Shown one piece after another: positions 1-4,672 of a stretch of 8,162 bases of DNA. Every line of letters starts with the position of its first letter. The first letter of the stretch is position 1. Position numbers and translations under genes: made by a program. Origin of the DNA: Streptomyces sp. NRRL F-4489. GTDB taxonomy: Bacteria > Actinomycetota > Actinomycetes > Streptomycetales > Streptomycetaceae. The DNA lies in contig NZ_LLZI01000076.1 of NCBI RefSeq assembly GCF_001509485.1, positions 1-8,162 on the forward strand, in the 5' to 3' direction. Under the pieces are notes generated by a model, which was given only the letters and a program-made list of their open reading frames with translations, did not search any database and was not told the DNA's origin.

Positions 1-644
1 CCCCCACCGCCTCTGCCCTCGCCGGCATCCCCGTCCCCGACAGCCGGCTGGCCCGCGAGGCCACCGAACTGGTCCGCGACCTCACCGACGACCTGATCTA
101 CCACCACTCCCACCGCGTCTACCTCTTCGGCGCCCACCACGGCCTCCGCCACGGGCTGGCCTTCGACCCCGAGCTGCTCTACGTGGGCGCCCTCTTCCAC
201 GATCTCGGCCTGACCGAGAAGTTCCGCACGTCCCAGCAGCGCTTCGAGCTCGACGGCGCCGACGAGGCCCGCGCCTTCCTGACCGCCCGCGGCGTCCCCG
301 AGGACCGCGCCCGCCTCGTCTGGGAGGGCATCGCCCTGCACACCACGCCCGAGATCCCGCACCGCATGGCCCCCGAAGTGGCCCTCGTCACCGCCGGCGT
401 CGAACTCGACGTCCTCGGCATCGGCTACGACACCCTGCCCCCGGAGACCCGCGACGCCGTCGTCGCCGCCCACCCCCGCCCCGACTTCAAGCGCCGCATC
501 CTCCGCGCCTTCCACGCCGGCCTGGCCAACCGTCCCGCGACCGCCTTCGGCAACGTCAAGGCGGACGTCCTGGACCGCTTCGAAGCCGACTACACCCGCC
601 CGAACTTCGTCCGGATCATCGAGGGCTCCCCCTGGCCGGCCTGA
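1..644 (+). CDS. HD-domain hydrolase, cyanamide-hydratase-like (5' end missing)
   Basis: The frame is open from the window edge (first full codon at 3), so the true start lies upstream; 213 residues are visible. The fragment carries a His-rich helix H34-H35-S36-H37-R38-V-Y followed by L-L-Y-V-G-A-L-F-H66-D67-L-G. This is the H...HD metal-binding core of the HD superfamily. HD proteins are metal-dependent hydrolases, mostly phosphohydrolases. The order HHSHRVY, then the HD pair, then an F-E-L-D-G-A stretch and a later G-V-E-L-D-V segment resembles the small HD proteins annotated as cyanamide-hydratase-like, but that sub-assignment is from memory and the substrate is unknown. No signal peptide or membrane segment is seen in the visible part, so it is probably cytoplasmic. 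It is followed by a hairpin and then a tRNA gene with its own promoter, so it looks like the last gene of its unit. The HD superfamily call is firm; the function is not. Confidence 0.85.
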   Translation, partial: PTASALAGIPVPDSRLAREATELVRDLTDDLIYHHSHRVYLFGAHHGLRHGLAFDPELLYVGALFHDLGLTEKFRTSQQRFELDGADEARAFLTARGVPEDRARLVWEGIALHTTPEIPHRMAPEVALVTAGVELDVLGIGYDTLPPETRDAVVAAHPRPDFKRRILRAFHAGLANRPATAFGNVKADVLDRFEADYTRPNFVRIIEGSPWPA

Positions 645-670
645 CCCCCACCCGGCCCGCAACCCGGCCT

Positions 671-704
671 CCCGCACGTTTCCGCAGGTCAGCGGGGGTG
701 CGGG
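671..704 (+). terminator. Possible terminator of the HD-domain gene
   Basis: An inverted repeat CCCGCAC (671-677) / GTGCGGG (698-704) encloses a second stem CCGC (682-685) / GCGG (692-695). It lies 26 bases after the HD gene stop and before the tRNA promoter region. There is no clear T-tract, which is common for actinomycete terminators. It rests on base pairing alone. Confidence 0.4.
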
Positions 705-712
705 AATCGGAT

Positions 713-741
713 TTCGCCTGACGGCGCAGGTCATGTAATGT
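713..741 (+). promoter_or_regulatory. Candidate promoter of tRNA-Arg
   Basis: TTCGCC (713-718), a 17-base spacer and TAATGT (736-741) form a plausible -35/-10 pair; an alternative -10 is TGTAAT (734-739). The predicted transcription start would be near 748, leaving a leader of about 39 bases before the mature tRNA at 787. The -35 is a weak match, so the position comes from spacing and the A/T-rich -10 in an otherwise GC-rich stretch. Confidence 0.4.
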
Positions 742-786
742 TGTTCCCGCAACGCCGACCGGCAAGAAAAACCGCCGGAAAGCCAA

Positions 787-859
787 GCGCTCGTAGCTTA
801 ACGGATAGAGCATCTGACTACGGATCAGAAGGTTGCAGGTTCGAATCCTGCCGAGCGCA
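787..859 (+). tRNA. tRNA-Arg, anticodon ACG
   Basis: A full cloverleaf of 73 bases can be drawn. The acceptor stem is GCGCTCG (787-793) with CGAGCGC (852-858). The D stem is GCTT (796-799) with GAGC (808-811). The anticodon stem is TCTGA (813-817) with TCAGA (825-829), around loop CTACGGA. The T arm is GCAGG TTCGAAT CCTGC (835-851), and the discriminator is A859. The anticodon is A820-C821-G822, which reads CGN arginine codons after the usual deamination of A34 to inosine by TadA. CCA is not encoded. The variable loop is short (AGGTT), so this is a class I tRNA. Bases 818-864 are repeated at 1741-1787, which suggests that this gene is, or was, an integration site. Confidence 0.97.
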
Positions 860-867
860 CAGCACTC

Positions 868-901
868 AAAGCCCCCGCCGGGTCCCCCGGACGGGGGCTT
901 T
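868..901 (+). terminator. tRNA-Arg terminator hairpin
   Basis: A perfect 10-bp stem, AAAGCCCCCG (868-877) with CGGGGGCTTT (892-901), starts nine bases after the tRNA. A further CCGGG/CCCGG pairing is possible in the loop. The position and strength fit termination of the tRNA transcript. The T-tract is short. Confidence 0.8.
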
Positions 902-1085
902 GGCGTGCGGTACAGCAGCGAAGTGCGGCAACTGGGTCAGGCGTTGCCGCTCACGGCTCCCGAAAGGCTGTCGAGCGCGGCCCGTACGCCTTCCTCGCTC
1001 GCTTCTCTCCAAATCGGGTAGGTGGGACCCCGTGCGCAAGCGTGCGTGCAGCCAAGCGCGCATGCCGCAGCGCAGGAAGCCATGT

Positions 1086-1133
1086 ACGAAGGCACGCACG
1101 AAGGCACGCACGAAGGCATGCACGAAGGCATGC
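1086..1133. repeat. 12-bp tandem repeat, four copies
   Basis: Four contiguous 12-bp units: ACGAAGGCACGC twice (1086-1109), then ACGAAGGCATGC twice (1110-1133). The two pairs differ by one base, so the array probably grew by slippage or unequal exchange. It can be translated as a four-residue repeat in several frames (for example T-K-A-R/C), but no frame around it looks like a real gene. Confidence 0.85.
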
Positions 1134-1434
1134 ATGACGTCAGGCCGCCATGTGCGCCATGGGGTGAGGATCCTCGATGGCTAGCCAGAAGGCGAGTGTT
1201 CTTGCTGGCACGGTCGAAGGCAGGAACCACTGAATCGAAAGTTGGGATGTGACATTTCCTTGATCAATTCGATGAATCTAAGCTGAGGCGGGGCCCTGGC
1301 CTTGGAAGTTGCGATTCTGTGTTTGGGTGGCCACAATCGGCCCACCAGGCCCGCGAGGGCGTTGAACGCACGAGGCCACCCGCGTGTCCGTAGGAAGAGG
1401 CGCGGGTGGCCGACGGCCCTGAGACAGGACCAGT

Positions 1435-1734
1435 TCAAGTATGAAAGATCGCTGGAGGCGATTCCAGGCTCCCACCCACCCGGCAGGCGTGAGCACCGTC
1501 TACATCTTCGGGCTCCTGACTGGAGTGATCTTGATTTGCTCCGGGCGGGCTTCGGTGCCGGAAGCAACGGGGTATGTCACGCCCTTCCTCCTCATCCACG
1601 AACGAATGGCCACTCAGCTCCGCGCCGCGCCGCAGTACAGCAACGGCGTACGGCACCTGCAGCAGCCGATCCCGTCCCGTCACCGCGCTCCAGGCCCTCT
1701 GGGTGGCCGCGATGACCGTCAATAACCGATCCAT
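1435..1734 (-). pseudogene. Possible gene remnant, unidentified (99 codons)
   Basis: Reading leftward from the ATG at 1734, the first roughly 52 codons (1734 to about 1580) mostly end in G or C and have a balanced composition, as expected for actinomycete coding DNA. This part includes R-D-R-L-L-Q-V-P-Y-A-V-A-V-L-R-R-G. After that the codons lose the bias and the residues turn into a Pro/Ser/His-rich tail that looks non-coding, down to the stop at 1435-1437. The same frame is open to the right through the tRNA copy, which merely adds the artefactual R-Q-D-S-N-L-R-P peptide known from antisense translation of tRNA genes. There is no clear ribosome-binding site. I do not recognise the family. 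It could be the surviving end of an element-borne gene or a chance open frame. Confidence 0.25.
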
Positions 1735-1740
1735 ATAGAG

Positions 1741-1787
1741 CTGCGGATCAGAAGGTCGCAGGTTCGAATCCTGCCGAGCGCGCAGCA
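1741..1787 (+). repeat. Duplicated 3' half of tRNA-Arg (att-like site)
   Basis: Bases 1741-1787 align without gaps to 818-864, with 44 of 47 identical. They cover the anticodon loop, 3' anticodon stem, variable loop, T arm, 3' acceptor strand and five bases beyond the discriminator. The bases upstream (ending TAGAG) cannot pair as the 5' anticodon stem, and no acceptor 5' strand is present, so this is not a working tRNA. The three differences match unpaired tRNA positions: wobble base A34 to G, last variable-loop base T to C, and discriminator A to G. The copy therefore probably derives from a functional tRNA-Arg 3' end rather than from random decay. It fits an attR/attL direct repeat. Confidence 0.75.
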
Positions 1788-1799
1788 GGTCGGGTCGGG

Positions 1800-1836
1800 G
1801 GCCCTGTCGGGAGATCGACAGGGCCTCCGGGTTTTT
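1800..1836 (+). terminator. Strong intrinsic terminator after the tRNA copy
   Basis: A perfect 10-bp stem GGCCCTGTCG (1800-1809) / CGACAGGGCC (1816-1825) with a GGAGAT loop, then TCCGGG and five T (1832-1836). It sits 12 bases after the 3'-half copy, the kind of place where a tRNA terminator would be, so it may be the original chromosomal terminator of the target tRNA gene. Its sequence resembles the hairpin at 2683-2712 (22 of 27 bases over the hairpin core). Confidence 0.85.
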
Positions 1837-2147
1837 CGCCTTCGGGCGGGGCGGCCGGTGGGTGGAGGAGTTTGATGCGCACGGGGGGCGGTTCGGCGGG
1901 CAGTTGACCGTGATGCCGGGCTCGGGGCGGCTCAAGTGGCTGGTCCGGTTGCTTGCTTGGGTGTTGGCGCGCGGCGGCAACATCGCAACCCGGTAATCAC
2001 CTTTGCGGATGGTTTGCCGCATTCGGGGGCAAAGCGGGGGCAGCCTTCCGAGGCTTTGTCCCCGTGGAGGCCGTTGGGTGCGGGCGTGGAGGGCTTCGCG
2101 GCCGGTCCAGGGTCTCCGGAAACCACTGTGTGAAAGGCGATCGCCTC
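1837..2147. other. Intergenic region upstream of the secreted repeat protein
   Basis: About 310 bases without a convincing gene. A Shine-Dalgarno-like GGAGGAG (1864-1870) precedes a 10-codon frame ATG 1875 to TGA 1907 (M-R-T-G-G-G-S-A-G-S), which I cannot support as a gene. A short inverted repeat TGCGG (2004-2008) / CCGCA (2017-2021) may belong to the control region of the next gene. I see no convincing -35/-10 pair. GGCGATCGCC (2136-2145) just before the start codon is a perfect palindrome but also overlaps the ribosome-binding region. Confidence 0.4.
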
Positions 2148-2615
2148 ATGTTCCTTGGGTTCCGTAAGTGTCTTGGTGTTGTCGCGCTGGCGGTGACGGC
2201 CGCCGCGCTGCCGGCCGTCAGCGCCTCGGCCGCCGCGCCGGCCGACAGCGCGCGTGCCTTCGGCCGGTACTGCCTCTCCAACACGTGGGGGACGCCGGAG
2301 GTCCGTACGCGGTGGTGTGACAACGAGCCGGGGCAGCGGTGGGAGGTGCGGGGCGACCACATCGTGATGGGCGCCGACCCCCGCTACTGCCTCTCGAATA
2401 CCTGGGGGACGCCGGAGGTCCGTACGCGGCCGTGCGGCAACGAGCCCGGGCAGCGGTGGGAGGTGCGGGGCGACCACATCGCGATGGGCGCCGACCCCCG
2501 TTACTGCCTCGCCAACACGTGGGGGACGCCCGAGGTGCGGACCCGGCCGTGTGCGAACGAGCCGGGGCAGCGGTGGGCCGTGTGGGGGGACCACATCACG
2601 TTGGTTGATGCGTGA
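2148..2615 (+). CDS. Small secreted protein of three QxW beta-trefoil-type repeats (lectin-like)
   Basis: The protein has 155 residues. Residues 1-30 form a signal peptide: F-R-K, a hydrophobic core G-V-V-A-L-A-V-T-A-A-A-L, and A-S-A-A-A at the likely cleavage site (about residue 28-30). The mature part is three units of 39, 39 and 38 residues starting at R40, R79 and R118. Each begins R-Y-C-L-x-N-T-W-G-T-P-E-V-R-T-R and contains a second Cys and G-Q-R-W. Cysteines fall at 42/57, 81/96 and 120/135, and QRW at 63, 102 and 141. Ricin-B/CBM13 beta-trefoils are built from three repeats of about 40 residues with exactly such a Cys pair and Q-x-W, so this is the size of one complete domain with no enzyme attached. 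Carbohydrate binding outside the cell is therefore likely but unproven. I chose ATG 2148 because it starts the signal peptide and GAAAGG (2132-2137) lies ten bases upstream; the open frame continues further upstream without coding character. A terminator follows. Confidence 0.85.
   Translation: MFLGFRKCLGVVALAVTAAALPAVSASAAAPADSARAFGRYCLSNTWGTPEVRTRWCDNEPGQRWEVRGDHIVMGADPRYCLSNTWGTPEVRTRPCGNEPGQRWEVRGDHIAMGADPRYCLANTWGTPEVRTRPCANEPGQRWAVWGDHITLVDA
2265..2615 (+). repeat. 117-bp tandem repeat, three copies, in frame
   Basis: Units 2265-2381, 2382-2498 and 2499-2615 (the last includes the stop codon). Units 1 and 2 differ at 10 of 117 bases by my alignment and at 3 of 39 residues (W/P, D/G, V/A). 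Unit 3 diverges more, mainly in its last six residues, where the frame ends. The sharp unit boundaries and high identity indicate recent duplication or continuing homogenisation inside the gene. Confidence 0.92.
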
Positions 2616-2682
2616 GTGAAGGGGTAGTGAGGGGAGTTCTGTCTCGCGTGTCCTCGTGCTGGTGAGGGTGCGGTAGGCGCCG

Positions 2683-2712
2683 AAGGCTCTGTCGAGGGAT
2701 CGATGGGGCCTT
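2683..2712 (+). terminator. Terminator hairpin after the secreted repeat protein
   Basis: A 13-bp stem, AAGGCTCTGTCGA (2683-2695) with TCGATGGGGCCTT (2700-2712), has a GGGA loop and several G-T pairs; CCG/TGG can extend it outward. A T-rich stretch (TTTGGTGTTT) follows. It lies 68 bases after the stop codon. Its core resembles the terminator at 1800-1825. Confidence 0.7.
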
Positions 2713-2774
2713 TGGTGTTTATGGGGGAGGGGAGAGGCGGGGCGGGACGTGCCGGGTGGGGGTTGGGTCTTCTG

Positions 2775-2927
2775 TGGCGTCAGGTGGCGTCAGGTGGCGT
2801 CAGGTGGCGTCAGGTGGCGTCAGGTGGTGCCAGGTGGCGCCACGGGGAGGCTGAGTGGTGCCGCGTGGCGCCATGTGGCGTCGATTAGGGGTTGCGGTGG
2901 CGCCATCGTGGTGCCATCATGGCGTTA
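2775..2927. promoter_or_regulatory. Operator array: 13 TGGCGYCA-like boxes phased with the DNA helix
   Basis: Eight-bp boxes start at 2775, 2785, 2795, 2805 and 2815 (TGGCGTCA), 2825 (TGGTGCCA) and 2835 (TGGCGCCA). After a gap they resume at 2856 (TGGTGCCG), 2866 (TGGCGCCA) and 2876 (TGGCGTCG), and after a second gap at 2898 (TGGCGCCA), 2909 (TGGTGCCA) and 2920 (TGGCGTTA). Steps are 10 or 11 bases, and each gap is 21-22 bases, i.e. one skipped slot. All boxes thus fall on about the same DNA face (145 bases over 14 slots). The box is a palindrome or near-palindrome, as expected for a two-fold symmetric dimer. The last box overlaps the ATG of the RHH regulator gene, the obvious candidate ligand. 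Known RHH repressors such as MetJ and plasmid omega bind tandem boxes cooperatively. The array is seen directly; the protein that binds it is inferred. Confidence 0.75.
2892..2927 (+). promoter_or_regulatory. Candidate leaderless promoter of the RHH gene
   Basis: TTGCGG (2892-2897), a 17-base spacer and CATCAT (2915-2920) would start transcription at about A2927, the first base of the start codon. No Shine-Dalgarno sequence is visible before that ATG, which agrees with a leaderless mRNA, a common form in actinomycetes. Two operator boxes lie within the promoter (2898-2905 in the spacer, 2909-2916 touching the -10) and a third covers the start. Binding there should block RNA polymerase. Confidence 0.5.
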
Positions 2928-3451
2928 TGGACCTCACTCCGTATGTCGAAACACTCCGCCGTGAGCTCGCGGTGGCCGCCGAGGCCGGCGGGGAAGATGC
3001 CCGGGAGCTGGCCGAGCGGCTGACCACTCCCTTGGAGTCGGCGACCCGGCTCACGATGCTCAATGTGCTCTCCGCGGCCATGGACGAGATCACCCGGGAG
3101 CTCGCGCCCGGCTCGGTGGACGTACGGCTGCGGGGGCTGGACCCCGACTTCGTGGTGACGCTGCCGGCCGGCGGCGGTCACGGGGAGGTGCCCGCCGCGC
3201 CGGCCGCGCCCGTCGAACCGGTCAAGGCGCCGGTGCCCGCTGAAGGCGACGAGGGTGGCACCGCGCGCGTCAATCTGCGGCTGCCGGCCCACCTCAAGGC
3301 GCGGGCTGAGGAGGCCGCGAGCCGGGAGGGGCTGTCGGTCAACGCCTGGCTGGTGCGCGCGGTGTCGGCCGCGGTCGGCGGGGGCGCCCAGCCGCGTCCG
3401 GCGGAGCCGCCCGCCACGATCGGGCAGAGCTTCAGGGGGTGGGTGCGCTAA
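2927..3451 (+). CDS. Ribbon-helix-helix DNA-binding regulator (HicB/Arc-type C-terminus)
   Basis: The protein has 174 residues. The N-terminal part (about 1-80) is Glu/Arg-rich, probably helical with a short strand-like end (V-D-V-R-L-R-G-L-D-P-D-F-V-V-T-L-P), and I do not recognise it. A Pro/Ala linker (about 81-110) follows. Residues 113-150 form an RHH fold: strand A-R-V-N-L-R-L-P, helix A-H-L-K-A-R-A-E-E-A-A-S-R-E-G, then S-V-N-A-W-L-V-R-A-V-S-A-A-V. This is the pattern of HicB-antitoxin-like and Arc/CopG regulators, which dimerise and contact DNA with the strand pair. The C-terminus is a short Pro-rich tail ending S-F-R-G-W-V-R. There is no HicA-like toxin gene next to it, so a toxin-antitoxin role is not supported. 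I prefer ATG 2927 because in-frame starts further up (2855, 2873) lie within the operator repeats. It probably represses itself through those boxes and may control the downstream genes. Confidence 0.85.
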   Translation: MDLTPYVETLRRELAVAAEAGGEDARELAERLTTPLESATRLTMLNVLSAAMDEITRELAPGSVDVRLRGLDPDFVVTLPAGGGHGEVPAAPAAPVEPVKAPVPAEGDEGGTARVNLRLPAHLKARAEEAASREGLSVNAWLVRAVSAAVGGGAQPRPAEPPATIGQSFRGWVR

Positions 3452-3578
3452 CGGCGTCGTCACTACGGAAGCTGCCGGGCGCCCCGCGTCCGCGCCTGCC
3501 CGCTTCGCTCCGACCACTTCATCCACACCACGTCCCACCTGCGGGGACGGTTCAAGGACTCATGAGGACGGTACAGCC

Positions 3579-4424
3579 ATGCCTTCTTTCCCTACTCCCG
3601 AAGCGATTTCGGTTACCGCCCGGGTCGACGCCGGGTCCATCCGGTTCTCCGCCGGCGACCGCGCCGAGACGGTCGTCGAGGTACGGCCCCGCAACCCGAA
3701 GAAGGACCGGGACGTGCGGGCCGCTGAGCAGACCGAGGCCACGTACGCCGGCGGGGTGCTCACCGTCAGGGCGCCCAGGCCCCGCAATCTCATCGGGCCC
3801 AGCGGCGTCGTCGATGTGACGGTCGAACTGCCCGCGGGCTCGCGCGTCGAGGTGACCGGTGCCTGGCTGCAGGTGCTCGGCGAGGGGCGGCTCGGCGAGG
3901 TACGGGCGAAGACCTCGTCCGGTGACGTGCGCCTCGACGCGACCGGGCCGCTGCACCTGACCGCCTCCCACGGCTCGATCACCGTCGACCGGGTGGAGGG
4001 CAACGCCGAGATCACCACCAGCTCCGGCAGCCTGCGCGTCGGCTTCGTCGAGGGTGCGGCGGTGCTGAAGAACTCGCACGGCACCACGACGGTCGGCGCG
4101 GCCATCGGCGATCTGCGGGTGAGTGGCGCCAATGGCGACATCGACATCGCGCGTGCGGAGGGTTCGGTCGCCGCCACCACTGCCCACGGCACGCTGCGGG
4201 TCGCCGAAGTGGCGCGTGGGAGCGTCCAGTTGGAGACGTCGTTCGGGGCGATCGAGGTGGGGGTCCGGGAGGGGACGGCTGCCTGGCTCGACGTCAGCTC
4301 GGAGCGCGGGCAGGTGCGCAACACGCTCTCCGCCTCGGAGTCGCCGGCCGAGAGCGAGGACACCGTCGAGGTCCGCGCCCGGACCCGCTTCGGGAACATC
4401 GATGTGCGGCGCGCGCGGGTCTGA
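3579..4424 (+). CDS. DUF4097-family beta-strand repeat protein, cytoplasmic
   Basis: The protein has 281 residues. From about residue 108 on it repeats a short strand-turn-strand motif of the form T/S-x-x-G-x-hydrophobic-x-V. Turn glycines fall at 115, 132, 150, 168, 186, 204 and 223, about every 18 residues (examples T-S-S-G-D-V-R-L, A-S-H-G-S-I-T-V, T-S-F-G-A-I-E-V, and a last T-R-F-G-N-I-D-V near 269-276). This is the signature of DUF4097/adhesin-like beta-solenoids. The N-terminal part is also beta-rich (V-V-D-V-T-V-E-L-P-A-G-S). There is no signal peptide or membrane segment, so it should be cytoplasmic. The biochemical role of the family is unknown; in Gram-positives such proteins often sit beside regulators or membrane proteins. 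ATG 3579 is chosen for GAGGAC (3564-3569) and because the upstream open frame is the shadow of the RHH gene. It lies 127 bases after the RHH gene on the same strand and may be co-transcribed. Confidence 0.88.
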   Translation: MPSFPTPEAISVTARVDAGSIRFSAGDRAETVVEVRPRNPKKDRDVRAAEQTEATYAGGVLTVRAPRPRNLIGPSGVVDVTVELPAGSRVEVTGAWLQVLGEGRLGEVRAKTSSGDVRLDATGPLHLTASHGSITVDRVEGNAEITTSSGSLRVGFVEGAAVLKNSHGTTTVGAAIGDLRVSGANGDIDIARAEGSVAATTAHGTLRVAEVARGSVQLETSFGAIEVGVREGTAAWLDVSSERGQVRNTLSASESPAESEDTVEVRARTRFGNIDVRRARV

Positions 4425-4608
4425 GCGGCGGCCGCCGGCCCGTCCGCCCGGGGCCTGGGGCCGCGCCTGGGGCCGGGGGCCGCGCCGGGGCTGAGTGCCG
4501 GCCCCTGACTGCTCGCGCGCCGGCCCGCGGTCCGTGTGTCTGCTCCGCCGGCCCCGTGTCTCTGGCTCCGCCGGCCCGTGCCCCCGCTCCGCAGCCGCTT
4601 CCTCGTCG

Positions 4609-4643
4609 CGTACTTCTCACGTACTTCCTCACGTACTTCCTCG
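4609..4643. repeat. Three tandem CGTACTTCCTCA repeats upstream of the ABC exporter genes
   Basis: CGTACTTCTCA (4609-4619), CGTACTTCCTCA (4620-4631) and CGTACTTCCTCG (4632-4643) form a short tandem array ending 29 bases before the ATPase start codon. The 12-base pitch is close to one helical turn. It could be an operator or simply slippage. The rest of the 248-base gap (4425-4672) is extremely GC-rich with runs of GGGGCC-like sequence and an imperfect direct repeat of about 22 bases (4536-4558 and 4556-4580). No clear promoter is seen. Confidence 0.6.
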
Positions 4644-4672
4644 TCACGTCAGCCTCCGAAGGGGAGGGCTCC

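Larger units (their letters stand above)
860..1787. mobile_element. Possible decayed integrative element between tRNA-Arg and its 3'-half copy
   Basis: This 0.93-kb stretch is bounded on the left by the tRNA-Arg 3' end and on the right by a 47-bp imperfect copy of that 3' half. Integrases of actinomycete integrative elements commonly use a tRNA 3' end as attachment site and restore the tRNA at one end, which produces exactly this geometry. Inside I find no recognisable integrase, excisionase, replication or transfer gene. Open frames in several phases overlap and look non-coding, and 1240-1330 is less GC-rich than the surroundings. It holds a 12-bp tandem repeat (1086-1133) and one minus-strand candidate remnant (1435-1734). 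It may be the scar of a mostly deleted element; a duplicated and then degraded tRNA gene is the alternative. Confidence 0.45.

Noticed and set aside
738..1184. Plus-strand open frames running across the tRNA-Arg gene and the 12-bp repeats
   Set aside because: They overlap a clear tRNA and its terminator and have Arg/Cys/Ser-rich composition typical of non-coding GC-rich DNA.
1181..1567. Minus-strand 128-residue frame covering the low-GC stretch around 1240-1330
   Set aside because: Composition is Arg/Ser/Pro-rich with no recognisable motif or steady third-position bias; it may be decayed coding DNA, but I cannot support a gene.
1864..1907. Ten-codon leader-like frame M-R-T-G-G-G-S-A-G-S with a good Shine-Dalgarno sequence
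   Set aside because: One strong GGAGG-like sequence in GC-rich DNA is weak evidence, and no attenuator-type alternative hairpins were found next to it.
1735..2022. Minus-strand open frame reading R-Q-D-S-N-L-R-P through the tRNA copy
   Set aside because: This peptide is the well-known artefact of translating the antisense of a tRNA T arm and anticodon arm; it is not evidence of a protein.
2765..2883. CRISPR array
   Set aside because: The repeat unit is only 10 bp and contiguous, with no unique spacers of 30 or so bases and no cas genes.
2855..2926. Upstream in-frame GTG (2855) or ATG (2873) start for the RHH protein
   Set aside because: The extension is encoded entirely by operator boxes and promoter-like sequence, has odd composition (W-R-R-L, P-S-W-C-H-H), and has no ribosome-binding site.
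2703..2964. Plus-strand open frames rich in W-R-Q-V-A-S-G-G
   Set aside because: They are translations of the 10-bp operator repeats and stop soon after; they show no coding bias outside the repeats.
2927..3578. HicAB toxin-antitoxin module
   Set aside because: The RHH part resembles HicB antitoxins, but there is no small HicA-like toxin gene on either side, and the 3452-3578 gap is too short and has no supported frame.
4124..4140. TGGCGCCA plus TGGCGACA inside the DUF4097 gene, and single TGGCGCCA at 7334-7341
   Set aside because: Isolated copies with 9-bp or no partner spacing within coding DNA; such 8-mers are expected by chance in GC-rich genes.
3552..4399. Long minus-strand frames opposite the DUF4097 gene
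   Set aside because: These are mirror frames of a strongly biased plus-strand gene; the plus-strand product shows a clear 18-residue beta-repeat, and the mirror products show no fold signature.
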